Origin: Collybia mongolica
Lineage: Eukaryota > Basidiomycota > Agaricomycetes > Agaricales > Clitocybaceae
NCBI GenBank assembly: GCA_013420905.1
Contig: JAAXNY010000010.1
Location: forward strand, 2,542,001 to 2,606,000
DNA: 64,000 nucleotides
Reading direction: 5' to 3'
Positions 1 to 11,019 of this stretch are shown here, in pieces. The translations under genes and the position numbers were made by a program. Position 1 is the stretch's first letter. Each line of letters opens with the position of its first letter. The notes beneath the pieces are model-generated. The model was not told the origin of the DNA, ran no database searches, and saw only the letters and a program-made list of their open reading frames with translations.

Positions 1-861
1 CATGCGGGTGTGATTGACCACTAAATACAAGAGGTACCAGAAGCGTCACAGCCCTTCGGTAAAGCGAGTCGCATAAGCCCAATCAGATGCCTGCCTAAGT
101 TCTCGAGCCGGTGATTCAGACATAACCCATGTTCGTTCGGTTCCACAGATGAAAGGCGCAAGATCGTCGTGATGGACAGGTAAGCATTATCTGCGATAAC
201 ATCAATCCTGAGGGAATGCAAACAGAGCACCCCAACATCTGGGAGAGAAACATAAGGTCGGCCTAAGACTGCAGCCGAGTTTCCTTCGAATGATATGTAG
301 CTCTCATCCCTGCTGTCAAGCTCCAGACCTTTATTTAACTGGATGAATGCAGATCCAAGAAGCAGCGTGTCGACCGGGCACTTGAATAAACCCAGAGTTC
401 ATCAAAACGTCCGATGTGTGTGGAGCACGAAGGTATGTTTTTACAGGCAAATATGGTCCGGACAGCCAAGACACCTTTCATTTGTCGAGATTCAAAGTGC
501 CTCCAGGAGCGTGTGGTGGATCAAACGATTGAGGCGTGCGTTTGTCGTATGCCAGCGGGAAATGTCGTCGCTATTTGCCGGGCCACTGCCAAGCAATGCC
601 AAACAGAGAAGGCGCGATCAATGGTCAAACAACATCACCGTCTTGTCTCATACCAACGAACTTCTTCAGCCACAAAACCGTGAAGACAGCGACGGTTCGT
701 TTTGATTATCGCTTGAGAACCTTCGCAGCTCTGATACACTTCCCAGGCATACTATTGGTGGTACCCAAAGCATATTAGGCGTCAGCGGAGAAATTCGCAG
801 TATCGTATGCGGTATAACTGACCCAGAAGGCAACATTCTACATCAAACTTCTCCGGTCATC
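1..861. other. Left-edge sequence with no recognised gene
   Basis: Short open frames exist on both strands, for example minus 21-230 and plus 343-778. None shows a family motif or a convincing exon chain, and they overlap each other in different frames. The stretch just before 862 is presumably the promoter and 5' leader of the phosphatidylserine synthase gene. The minus-strand frame at 21-230 could be the last exon of a gene lying mostly outside the window, but nothing confirms this. Confidence 0.4.
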
Positions 862-2959
862 ATGACTCCCGTCAAAGAAGATAACCCCGACTTGTCACCC
901 ACGTCTCCGGTCGACGAATCCGACGCCGTCCTGTCGCCTGTGCCGGAGCCAGAGCCCATACCTGGCTTAAATGGAGTTCCAGTACGATGTAAGTGACTAA
1001 TCTGCGGCACGGTACGCATATGTCAGCTCAATAAGCTATACCGACCAGGGTACGATGTAAGTACCGTGCCTACATGTCAGATGGTCCCTCTTTTATTTTC
1101 GTTTTGCGCGAAAGGCGGATCGCACAGAACCATACACACGAATTACACCTTTTCAAGAGAAACACGATACCAGTGTTGAGTGAGTTTACTGCAGATCAAA
1201 ACGTACCCTGCTATTTTGATTTATTATTTTCCTTAATAGGTTCTTCTACAAACCAGTCACATTGTCAGCACTTGCTTGTGGCTTGGTTGTCTTGGCGTAT
1301 GTTGCAACCACCCAGGATGTATTAGAAGAGGGCCGCGATAAACGAAGAGTGTATGTCCGCTTTGTTCTTTCTTCAAATTATGCCAGCATATCTTCAACTT
1401 GGTTCCCAGCGGTGTGTACGCAGCAGTTACCTCGTTTTTGTTATTTTCCATGTTACAGTTCCGTGATGGTCCGTTTATTCGCCCGCATCCTGCATTCTGG
1501 AGAATTGTACTGGGGGTAAATTTGTTGTATGAACTGGCCCTCGTTTTTCTGTTGTTTCAGGATTTGGGTACTGCTCGAGTCATGATGACTTTTATTGACC
1601 CAAACTTGGGCGTTCCGCTGCCCGAAAAAAGCTACGCCGAGGACTGCGCGCTGACGGTACAAACCATTTGGGTTTGTAATAAAAAGAGTCTCGGTCGAAT
1701 CTTTCACTGAACTCGGCCTAGAATGCCCTTGATATATTTTGTGTCGCTCATACGCTGGGCTGGTTCGGTAAAGCCATGATACTGCGCGACTATTGGTTCT
1801 GTTGGGTGTGTTTCCATGCGTTACGTTTGTTACTCCCACTCATTTAACCAATTCAGATTCTCAGCATAGCCTTTGAGCTCGCGGAATATAGTCTCCAACA
1901 TCAATTGGCTAATTTTGCAGAGGTGTGTCGTAAACACTTATCTTGTTGCCTTGTATAATCTCATCATTTATGCATGTCAGTGTTGGTGGGATCACGTACG
2001 TTTTTAATAGTTTCAAACAGGGAGACTTCTTTTTGATGTTAAAAAAACACTCTCCAGTGGATCCTAGATGTCCTTGTCTGTAATTGGATTGGAACATACC
2101 TTGGTATGTTTCATCTTTGTCGCTACTGATTTTTTTTTCGAACCGGTATCTCCCTAGGGATGAAGACATGTCAGTATTTTGAGGTCAAAGTATACACCGC
2201 ATTTCTCCTGTCAATTCGGCATGTCTTACATGCTACCTAGCCTTACGAATGGCGCGGCCTTCGACAAACTCGTGGGTTACGATCTAAAGCCAAGCGCGTG
2301 CTTAGTCAATTCTCACCCCACGACTTTACCGCATTCAAGTGGGGGACAGCATCATCGTTCACACATTACATCACTGTTGTGCTTCTGCTCGCTGTATTCC
2401 TTGCGGCGGAACTCAACCCATTCTATCTCAAGGTGAAATCAGGCAAACACCCACTAATCATTAATTACATTAACACGTTGAATGAATCAGGCACTTTTAT
2501 GGATGGAGCCTGACCATCCGATTATCATCTTACGGCTAGCATTTGTTTTCTTGTGTGCCTTACCGGCTGTGCGAGAACTTTTCCAATATATAAATGACCC
2601 AAGGTAGGCGTTATCAAACTTGCGTTCATGTTTAGTGACTTTTATTTTATCTTATCTGAAGGCGCGCTGTCCGGATGGGACAACACGTTTGGCTCCTCCT
2701 TGCAACGATCATAACAGAGCTGCTCGTCATAAAGAAATGGAGCAAAGGTCAGTTTTCAGAACCTTTTCCAAGTCCGGTTAAGTGGGGCTGGACGATTGGC
2801 GCCATGTTGTTGATACTCTACCCTATGGTACAAGTGAGCATTTTCATTTCGGGTCAAGTAGCATAGTAGTCTCATGGTGGCCGTTTCAAGTTCGGCGTCC
2901 CGAGTGCGAGGAAGTACCTTTGGAAACATCAGAAGAAAGGCAAGGCTAAGGCATCTTAG
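862..2959 (+). CDS. Phosphatidylserine synthase, base-exchange (PSS1/PSS2) type
   Basis: Predicted integral membrane enzyme, in animals and plants an ER/MAM protein, that swaps the head group of phosphatidylcholine or phosphatidylethanolamine for L-serine. The chain is spread over about ten short exons. Diagnostic blocks in order are FFYKPVTL near 1240, [12 protein letters not shown] near 1465, DPNLGVPLPEKSY near 1600, [20 protein letters not shown] (split by introns, 1907-2080), AKRVLSQFSPHDFTAFKW near 2290-2345 and AAELNPFYLK near 2405. Several hydrophobic helices alternate with these, and the tail is Lys-rich (KYLWKHQKKGKAKAS). The start ATG opens a Pro/Asp-rich cytosolic leader of about 42 residues. 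A repeated GTACGATGTAAGT at 982 and 1050 suggests a tiny second exon whose phase I could not settle. Fungal PS synthesis is usually ascribed to the unrelated CDP-DAG enzyme Cho1, so this type is notable. The family call is strong; the substrate is inferred. Confidence 0.88.
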
Positions 2960-3681
2960 TCCTCAGTGCTCTAGCGAAATAGATTTATTCGGTCGGCTGG
3001 CTGTCCGATATGGTATCGATTTGATGATTTATACCAAACCCATTCGCCTTTATATAATTAAACCAGCTCACTCCGATGATATACTCGTGACATACCACGT
3101 TTCCACTTCTCTATGATACTCTCACCCCCTTCCTCAACCCAGTGTTTTATCTGAATCATTCACGAGCACTTTTTTCACAACTCCGAGTCCGTGCCTGGCC
3201 GCTGCGTGAGTCTCTGACTGACCTGTTTTGGACTTTACATAAACTGGTGACAAGCAGCTCAGCGCTGGCGTGTCCTCAATCAGCATCACTATGGTGGAAT
3301 GAATTTGGTGGCGTATTTAGTGCCGAGTTTGTAGCTGATCTGTCGAGCCCATCTAAACAAATTTATCCATATTTTACTCTGGGCAAAAATAGATACATTC
3401 GCATAAAATTTTCGAGTAGGTGTGGTCTCTCGAGTGAATGCTCAGAAAGGTGCCAACTACCGAACATTATCCTCAGGACGTAAACTTCCTCTCTTTGGTG
3501 TTCTGGACATGGCCCCAACGATTCCGAATCAGGCAACCACCTCCAATTCAAACAAGAAGCAACAATGCCCGAATGAAATCACACAGCCACACTGGGTTGG
3601 TCACCATCTCCGCCATCGTCGAACTTCAGCTGAGCACTTTGCTTTGAATACCCAACACATTTTAGCACACTCTTTTTCGAA
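2960..3681. other. Intergenic: PSS 3' end and KIN17 promoter
   Basis: No supported gene. The only open frames are short, overlap one another and lack known motifs. The stretch should hold the PSS terminator and the KIN17 promoter and leader. Confidence 0.5.
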
Positions 3682-4739
3682 ATGCCCCGTGCAGAAGGTG
3701 AGTTACATCCCAGGTTCCCTAGAAAATCACTCACTCCTACACTTCTCGTTACAGTCGGAACGCCCAAGTATGTTGCAAATAAAATGAAATCCAAGGGCCT
3801 CCAGCGGTTGAGGTGGTACTGTCAAGTTTGTGAGAAACAATGCCGGGACGAAAACGGATTCAAGTGTCACACTGCCTCCGAGGCACATCTGCGGCAGATG
3901 CTTGTCGTTGGAGAACATGCTGGAAAACACATCTCGGACTTCTCATCTACTTTTCAGTCTGAATTTGTTTCACTTCTATCCCGAAGGTGCGCCTCGTCAC
4001 ATCATCGTTTTCCAGCGCTCTAAAAGCTGCTACTAGATTTGGGACCAAGCGTGTGCGTGTGAATCAAGTTTACCAGGAATACATTGCGGATAAGAACCAC
4101 CTCCACATGAACGCTACACGTTGGGTCACACTCACGGAATTTGCGAAACACCTTGGCCGGTCTGGTATTGCGAGAGTGGACGAAACGGAGAAAGGCTGGT
4201 TCATTGCTTGGATTGATAGCAGTCCAAAGGCCTTGGCGAAAGCGGTGCGTACTCCACCCTTCTCATCCACGTCCTCAAGCTGATTTGTATTGGCCGACTT
4301 TTAGGAAGCCTCGCTAAAGAAGGATAGGGCCACGACGTCCGACGAGCAGCGCGAACGAATGCACATTGCGGAACAGATAGAAAGGGCTGCTGCTGGGGCC
4401 GAAGCTTCTCCGGCTAGTGATTCGCCGCCAGTTGAAGAAGGGCTCAAAAGAGATGAGGGTGAAAAGGTCGTGTTATCATTTTCCGCAAAACCTACACCCG
4501 CAGCTGTTCCTTCATCGACTCCTACTCTTGGATTCAAGAACCCCTTAAAAGTCGGGACCAATCCTTTAAAAACCAACCAGTCAAAACGGCCAAACGTATT
4601 CAAATCAGCTTCCACTGGAGGTGACACGAGTAAAATAAACGAGAAGAAGCGGTCCGCTCCGATGACGGCAGCCGAGATGCTGATTATTGAAGATCAAGAG
4701 AGAAAGCGAAGACGAATGGACCGGGATAGTGTAGCATGA
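3682..4739 (+). CDS. KIN17-like DNA/RNA-binding zinc-finger protein
   Basis: Nuclear protein linked in other eukaryotes to DNA replication/repair and pre-mRNA processing. The start MPRAE is the conserved KIN17 N-terminus, and an intron follows within codon 6. The second exon gives VGTPKYVANKMKSKGLQRLR and then the C2H2 finger WYCQVCEKQCRDENGFKCH with a downstream H (about residues 26-50). The KIN17 winged-helix region follows: FGTKRVRVNQVYQEYI, HMNATRWVTLTEFAKHLGR, VDETEKGWFIAWID. The C-terminal third is low-complexity, with charged/Ser-rich stretches and a basic ERKRRRMDR end. The C-terminal SH3-like/KOW tandem of the animal protein is not visible, so this is the shorter form. Introns fall after codon 5, at about 3988-4028 and at about 4243-4304. 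It converges on the viperin gene with 83 bp between stop codons. Confidence 0.93.
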
Positions 4740-4822
4740 GTGTGTGTGTTTTCAGTTTGTTGTACGGTAGATATTGTAGTATTCTGTATTATTTAAAGTA
4801 ACTCTCAAGGGCTTTGGGGGTG

Positions 4823-5840
4823 CTACCAGCTCAATTCATCCCGAGGCCTCTCCCATTCAAAGATTCCACCCCTTTCGACAAATGTTTCTGTCTCCCATCC
4901 AGCATCTTCCAGCGAGGCTTGAACACCAACCTTGAAGAGACTGCGTCCTGGAATCTTTTTCCCACCAGTGCAATTTAGAAACCTGGGGAACCTCCAGTCA
5001 GGAACCAATAGGAACAGTAAACAATGAACAGAGAACGAACCGCATCTCTTCGTCCAGTAGGAGATAGGAGTTTTCCATGGCGTCGTTGTCCTCAGGTACA
5101 AGACATTTCTGTGATTTATGTCTCGTTAGGAAAGCTTGAAACTCTTCCTTCGAGATCACCAAGTCGGTAGCATCTCGGATTGCGTCTGGACATGTATTCT
5201 CCCCCTCTAACAATAGGACTTGAAATACCTGTGGTTCGACAAAGTCAATGACACAATAACGTGATAATCTCAAACTTTTCATCACCTTCCAACGAAAGGG
5301 GTTAATTTCAGCGATGTTGTCATTCATGTCCTCCTCCCAATTGTACCTGTTGACGACGGTGTTCATTTTAAATATGATCCCCCGATCCCGACACCACTCT
5401 GCGACCTGAAAGACTTTATTTTTGTGAATACCTTTCCCCTTGTCGCTTCGCCAGATCTTTAGATTGGTTTCGTCGTCAAATGAATCACAGGAAACACCCA
5501 TGATGTCAAGGAACTCTCCATATTTTTCCAGCCACGAGAGTTGGACTTTAGATCCATTGCAAATGATCCCAGTAGATTCTAACTTTAAGTCGACCTTGCA
5601 AAACTTGATAATCTCGCCCAGGAACTTCGGATTGAGGAACGGCTCACCTCCTGATATGTTAATTTTCTTCATGCCTGCCTGCGCCAAAAGCTGCAAACCG
5701 TGTTTTGCGTCATCAAGAGGCACAGTTTCTGAGGATTTGTCATTGTGGAAGCAGAACTTGCACGCGTAATTGCATTTGCGGTGAGGAAAGTAGTTCACCG
5801 ATAGGGGAATAATCTTGCCAGATGGATCAACGACAGACAT
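4823..5840 (-). CDS. Viperin-like radical SAM enzyme
   Basis: Radical S-adenosylmethionine enzyme of the viperin family. Characterised members convert CTP/UTP/GTP to 3'-deoxy-3',4'-didehydro nucleotides that terminate viral RNA chains. My splice model gives 300 residues in three exons. It starts MSVVDPSGKIIPLSVNYFPH, then carries the 4Fe-4S motif CNYACKFC (Cys23, 27, 30) and the SAM-binding ISGGEPF (62-68). Family-typical stretches follow: YGEFLDIMGVSCDSFD, NRYNWEEDM, NPFRWK, and the C-terminal VPEDNDAMENSYLLLDEEMR and ERGGIFEWER. Two GT-AG introns restore family continuity: WK|VFQVLLLEGEN (gtgatg...cacag) and MR|FLNC (gttcgt...cccag). The N-terminal amphipathic ER/lipid-droplet helix of vertebrate viperin is absent, as in other microbial forms. 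No CMPK2-like kinase was recognised beside it. Family assignment is near certain; nucleotide preference and antiviral role are inference. Confidence 0.96.
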
Positions 5841-6132
5841 CTAGGTACACGATGGGATCTCGTCAGTGAACTGTGCGGGGATGGACCTGGATGATTGTGA
5901 TACTCACGAATAGTCCACTGGAAAGCAATTTATACCAATTCTTGCCTTGATAACGTCGTATGCAACAGGGGTTTGTTTGAGGTTGACTGTCCCGCAAACT
6001 AAAATGAATGCATGTTGTCACTTTTCAAAGAGTAAAGCTACCTTGCACCGACTAGTTGGCCTCGCGCACAGGATTTTGCTGTCTTTTCCGGTCTCGTGGA
6101 ATGAAATCAGAAATGAACTCCGCTTTATATAA
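5841..6132 (-). promoter_or_regulatory. Viperin promoter and spliced 5' UTR
   Basis: On the minus strand a TATA box (TTATATAAAG, about 6123-6132) is followed by an ATG-free leader. The leader has two plausible introns: 6041-5999 (gtagct...ttttag) and 5907-5841 (gtgagt...acctag). The second acceptor lies directly before the ATG at 5840, so the first AUG of the spliced mRNA would be the viperin start. The TATA box and leader introns are seen in the sequence; inducibility is only an inference. Confidence 0.55.
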
Positions 6133-6424
6133 CTTGACTTGACATATTGACTGCAACGACACAAGGCTGTCGTCACGAGTGCAATCGGCAGTGTCGAAGG
6201 TGTTATTCAGTTCATGGTATCAGGGTGAACGCGTTCTGCCACACAACTGTGGGCGTGGAGGGTTATTTCAGGGAGTATTCTGGGTGATGATGCTTTTAGA
6301 GGTCGTGAAAGAGAGCTGGTGGCACCAAAGCAACCCGAAGATAGATATGCATTGATCTCTGTTTGATCATGTCAATTCTTCCAAACGGGTATCCCCAAGA
6401 GCAGATCATCGTCGGGTAAGAGAC

Positions 6425-6923
6425 CTAAGTAAACGGGCTTCGCGGGGAACGCAGTTTGAGCGCCGACAACAAGTCCAAGCGGATAATTCCGATTCTTTGG
6501 TGCTCAAGAGAAAGCCAAACACTACTGACGATCCACGGACCATGTTGCACGAACAATGCGTTGACGCGTCGCGTCCATCCAATATTAAATATATACTTGC
6601 ATGGGTTGATATGGTTGCACGAGGTCTAATCACACTGCGATGTGGGTTACCTCGCGCCTTTATTCGGGCCCTGTTGATCATTCTGCAAGTTTTGACTAGA
6701 CCTATAATGAATCGTGGATTGATTCACTTACCTTGTCGACGAGCACTTGCACCCGAGTCATATAAGCTTGACATTGATAAATGTTGTCTTTGCTAGTTTT
6801 GGTGTTGATGCCAAAATATGTTGCTGCCAGGAATAATGTAGAGCGGAAGCGGTAGTCTGCGGGCATAACCATATCAGGGCCGGTTTCTTGAGCTACATGC
6901 GGATGAACAACTTGACTTTTCAT
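6425..6923 (-). CDS. Possible small multi-exon gene, unknown function
   Basis: Tentative. On the minus strand an ATG at 6923 opens 65 codons (MKSQVVHPHVAQETGPDMVM...) ending VLVDK at a good donor (gtaagt, near 6735). An acceptor (ttgcag) is followed by a 32-nt exon, a donor (gtaacc) and a further open stretch reading WTRRVNALFVQHGPW. The phase of the last junction does not match cleanly, so the model is incomplete or the gene is broken. I recognise no domain. It lies between the viperin promoter and the GH5 gene and could instead be non-coding. Confidence 0.25.
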
Positions 6924-6968
6924 ATAACATGTCGTTGTTTACTTCGGTGGCTTCTTTACACGCCCACT

Positions 6969-9900
6969 ATGCCGCACTACAGCAAAGTCTCCATTCACGA
7001 CACTCATGAGTTAAGCAACACGAGCCTGGCGCCTATTGCGATCCATCAACCAGAGGCATGGACTTACGGTCCGAATTCCCAGGACGAATATATGTCTATG
7101 CTGGCAAGTTCATTATGACAGTTGTGAGAGTTATAATTCGAAATGATTTACTCTCGTTTGTTTTGATAGGATAGGAACAACCCACCGATACCTGTGAACG
7201 CCTGCTCGGCAAGCATCAACCGTAGCTTTTCCTCACGTTCTCCGGCCCCGACATCACGCAGAAAGAGGACCGCCATTATACTCTCCTTCTTTGTCCTCGC
7301 GGTCATCATTGTTGGTGTTACGGTGCCTGTTGTTCTCACCAGGAACAGAAAAAGTGGTTCTTCTTCCGCATCTATCTCGGGGGCCGATTCTGGAAATTCA
7401 CCAATTTCGGGCCCAACAACCGGCAAGACAGGCAGTAAAATCACTACCGAAGACGGCACGACATTCATCTACACGAATGACTTCGGAGGCGATTGGGCTG
7501 AAGATCCGAGAAAACCTCTCGAAGCTGCTGGAGGCAAGGCTCAAAGCTGGGGTAAAAGAATCGGAACAGAAGAGTGGATTTGGGGTACGGACATCGCTCG
7601 AGGTGTCAATCTCGGGTAAGGGATATCAGAATCCGTCTGTCATTCTTGTTGACCCTTTCTTGCATGTGCTCTCCACAGTGGATGGCTAGGTAATCATTGT
7701 TCCCTACACACTTATCAATTTGCAAGGTACTACAATCCCCCCTGCAGTGACCGAGCCCTTCATCACCCCTGCCCTGTACGAAAAATATCTCAATACGAGT
7801 AGCATCGCCATCGCGGACGAATGGACACTTTCAATAGCCATGGGTGAAAACTTAGCCAAGGAAATGGAAGCACATTATTCTTCATTCATCGTGAGTCATT
7901 AACTATTATGCAGCTCAACTTTACCGATTGGTAGTCCAGACCGAGAAAGATTTCGCCGAGATCGCCGGTCCGTCAACCTTATATTCAACGACAAGCGAAG
8001 CCCTGATTATAGTGAAAATTTTATCTAGGTGCAGGCTTGAATTGGGTACGAATTCCGATTGGTTTTTGGGCAATTGATACAATCGGGGAGGAACCTTTCT
8101 TGGTTGGCACATCATGGAAGTACTTTCTTAAAGCGTGAGTCGGCACACATGGGGCCTTTGCAAGCACCTCACCTTCCGTCAGCATTCAATGGGCCCGAAA
8201 ATATGGTGTTCGCATATTTCTTGATCTTCATGCTCTTCCAGGGAGCCAGAATGGATGGGTACAGAATCATTCCTACCACATTTGCAACCTGATCGTATTC
8301 ATTGGTGCAGAATCACTCTGGAAAAAGTGTGTGCTTCATGCGACTTACCTGCTTCTTTAATCTTCAATTCAGTTTCTCGTGATGAGGTGGTACTGTCAAT
8401 TTGTGTGTTTTATCTTCTAATCTTGTCAAGGCCCAACGGCATTTTAAGATCTCTCGCTTCTACTAGCATGCATGGGGTTATGGGAATTGCGAATGCTCAG
8501 CGTACTCTCACGTACCTCCGGATAATTACAGAGTTCGTCAGCCAAGATCAATATCGGGACATCGTCGGCATGTGAGTGCACGCTCTCTGTTTCTCATCTG
8601 CTTAAACTATTCTCATCACTTCGTCAGTGTGGGTGTCGTAAACGAGATCTTATGGGGTACCGTTGGGCAGGTTGCAACTCAAAGTTTTTACCGTGCTGCA
8701 TACGACGCCATCAGAAAATCTACGTTTGTTTTTACCCATTACCTTGCTTGGACTTTCTCCTGAATTTGCTTCCTCAGCGGGACGGGGACCGGAGCTGGGC
8801 CGTACATCGCAATACATGAAGGCTTCCAGGGGGTGCGGTCACATCTCGGCATCGAAAGACATGCCTATTGCTAACCATTCCCATACAACGGTTTCCAGCC
8901 CGCTATCTGGGAGGGGCGAGTTCATGTTCCGTCGTGGTCTTACATTCCACGCTGATCCGCCATTAGTTTTCTTTCAGGTGCTGATCGGCTAGCTCTGGAC
9001 CAACATCCAGTAAGTAAATAAGATCCAATCATTGCGGGTCTTGTATTGATGTAAGACGCTCGGGGAAAACTTAGTACTTGGCCTTCACAGGTGACCAGAC
9101 AAGCTCGTGAGTAAAATCAGCTTGGGTCCTGGTCCGTCCCTTATAATTATATTAGCCCTGATGATATGGCTATCAAACCTTGGTATGTATGCAATTTGTC
9201 GCAATTCATTGTCCTGCAATTCATTTGCCTTCTTTTCTAGTGCGTGGGCGATAGCAACGAACCAATCGCAAAAAGTGTTCGGTGTGACAGTTGGAGGGGA
9301 ATTTTCGACCGCTGTCAATGATTGCGGTCTGTGGTTTGTGACTTCTCCCGTCCGATCTGGTGCAGGAAGTAACCGGTTCTCCCACTCAGGCTGAATGGGA
9401 TTGGGTCAACCCCTGGTCATCCTGATTGCTCAACATGGGATGATTGGAGCGTGAGTTTCTCGTCTTCCAATCAATTACATACACTCCATGTTCAGCGCAA
9501 TAACTCATTATTACCTTTATGCAGTCTTACAATGCCACGCTGGTTGCTGCCCTGAAGCAAGTCACGCTGGCAAGCATGGACGCTCTTCAGAATTTCTTCT
9601 TCTGGACTTGGAAGATTGGGAATTCCACTGTCCTTGGTACCTCCTCTAATCCTCTCTGGCATTATCGACTGGGTCTTGAGCATGGTTGGATTCCCAAAGG
9701 TGACATTCACATAAGTCAATTATGTGTCATCGTCCTCACGAACTCATCTAGATCCCAGAGAAGCGATTGGTCACTGCGCGGCTGTTTTAGGCTCAACACA
9801 GATTTTTGATGGATCGTATCCTACTACAGCCACCGGCGGGGTACGCTATAGTCCATCCTCGAGATTCCCGGTTCTGACATTTTTTGAAGGCCGGAGCAGG

Positions 9901-10304
9901 GACTGTGGACCCCGCGCAAAGAACTCTGCATCCCTTTCCTCCAACAACCCTCTCCCCATCGTTTTCTAGGACTCAAATCAGCTTATTACCCACTTACACA
10001 CCAACGGGAACGCTGAAAACGCTCTACGCACCAACCTTCGGTGCCGCTCCATCGGCAGGAGTTGGTTCCGGATGGAAAAATGACAATGACACCGAATTAG
10101 CTTATGTGTATGCGCGATTACCGTTATCCCGGTATACTTACTGAATTTCTCTGATTTTTCTCATGTAGGCCTGTCGGTGGCTGCCAATACCCAGAGTAAG
10201 TAGTCGCTTCCGTCCCATATCTATCTGGCGCATTTCTGACTTCTACTAGTGCGTGGAACGCAGTCAACGTGACCCTTCCCTCCACCGTTTGCACAGGCCC
10301 CTAA
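6969..10304 (+). CDS. Membrane-anchored GH5 exo-beta-1,3-glucanase
   Basis: Glycoside hydrolase family 5 (fungal exo-1,3-beta-glucanase branch), acting on cell-wall beta-1,3-glucan. It is a type II membrane protein: a short cytosolic Ser/Asn-rich head, then RRKRTAIILSFFVLAVIIVG (about 7260-7320) as a single transmembrane anchor, then a Ser/Gly linker. The catalytic domain carries GVNLG|GWL, TEPFITPALYEKYLN, AGLNWVRIPIGFWAI, VRIFLDLHALPGSQNGW, the acid/base VGVVNEILWG (Asn-Glu) near 8640, DQHPY, and the nucleophile region GVTVGGEFSTAVNDCGLW near 9285. The C-terminal extension ends CTGP. More than ten short introns interrupt it. I could not fix the first intron: the phase fits if it begins at gtctat near 7091, but other donors exist. 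Length (about 700 residues) suits the membrane-bound subgroup rather than the secreted 400-residue one. Confidence 0.88.
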
Positions 10305-11019
10305 TTCGGAAATATATTCACAACATACACATAACGCCACTTGGACATGCCTTCAATGATTTCAGACTACTTTACAACATGTGTTACGTAGAATAGAATT
10401 GTATCGAGACGACACATAAGGTGAATCGTTTACTTAATAGATTCCAACAATGTCGACCCTGTTTGACACACTTTGGGTTGCAGGTCAGGCCCTGTCTTTT
10501 ACCTTTAGAACGTTTTTTGCGGCTATGGATATGAATAACTTTATCTCTTCATACCATGCTGCGCGATATCATATGACCATTATTCCCAGGTTCACTTCCT
10601 CACGCCGCTCAAACGGAGCTATTTTAACCACTTGTGATCTAAAATTATATGATTGCCGCGTCATTGGCTCTCCTTGAATCGAAAAATACTAATCTAATTT
10701 TCAAAGCTCTCTTCTTACTGCAGATGCAAGGTCTTTTTGCAGGGATACCGAACCTTTTAATACTAACGAAAATGTTAATTTTGGCAGACGATAGATGGTT
10801 CCCTGTGTCAAGCGAAAACACCCTAATTTAGCCTCAACTTCTTGCATAACCACTGATCAGAGGTTGCGGAGGAAACATTTACGTCAAGTCACGATGGAGT
10901 TGTTTTAACTCCACGCCCACGGCCCGCTGCCGATATAGAAGCTGGAGTGACCTTTGATTTAGCCTATGAGTAGGCATCCATAATCTGGGTTCATTGTTTC
11001 TCTCCCCCAAACGCCCACC
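10305..11019. other. Intergenic: GH5 3' end and MFS promoter
   Basis: A/T-rich sequence with no supported gene. Short frames at 10450-10831 lack motifs. It should contain the GH5 terminator and the MFS transporter promoter. Confidence 0.5.
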
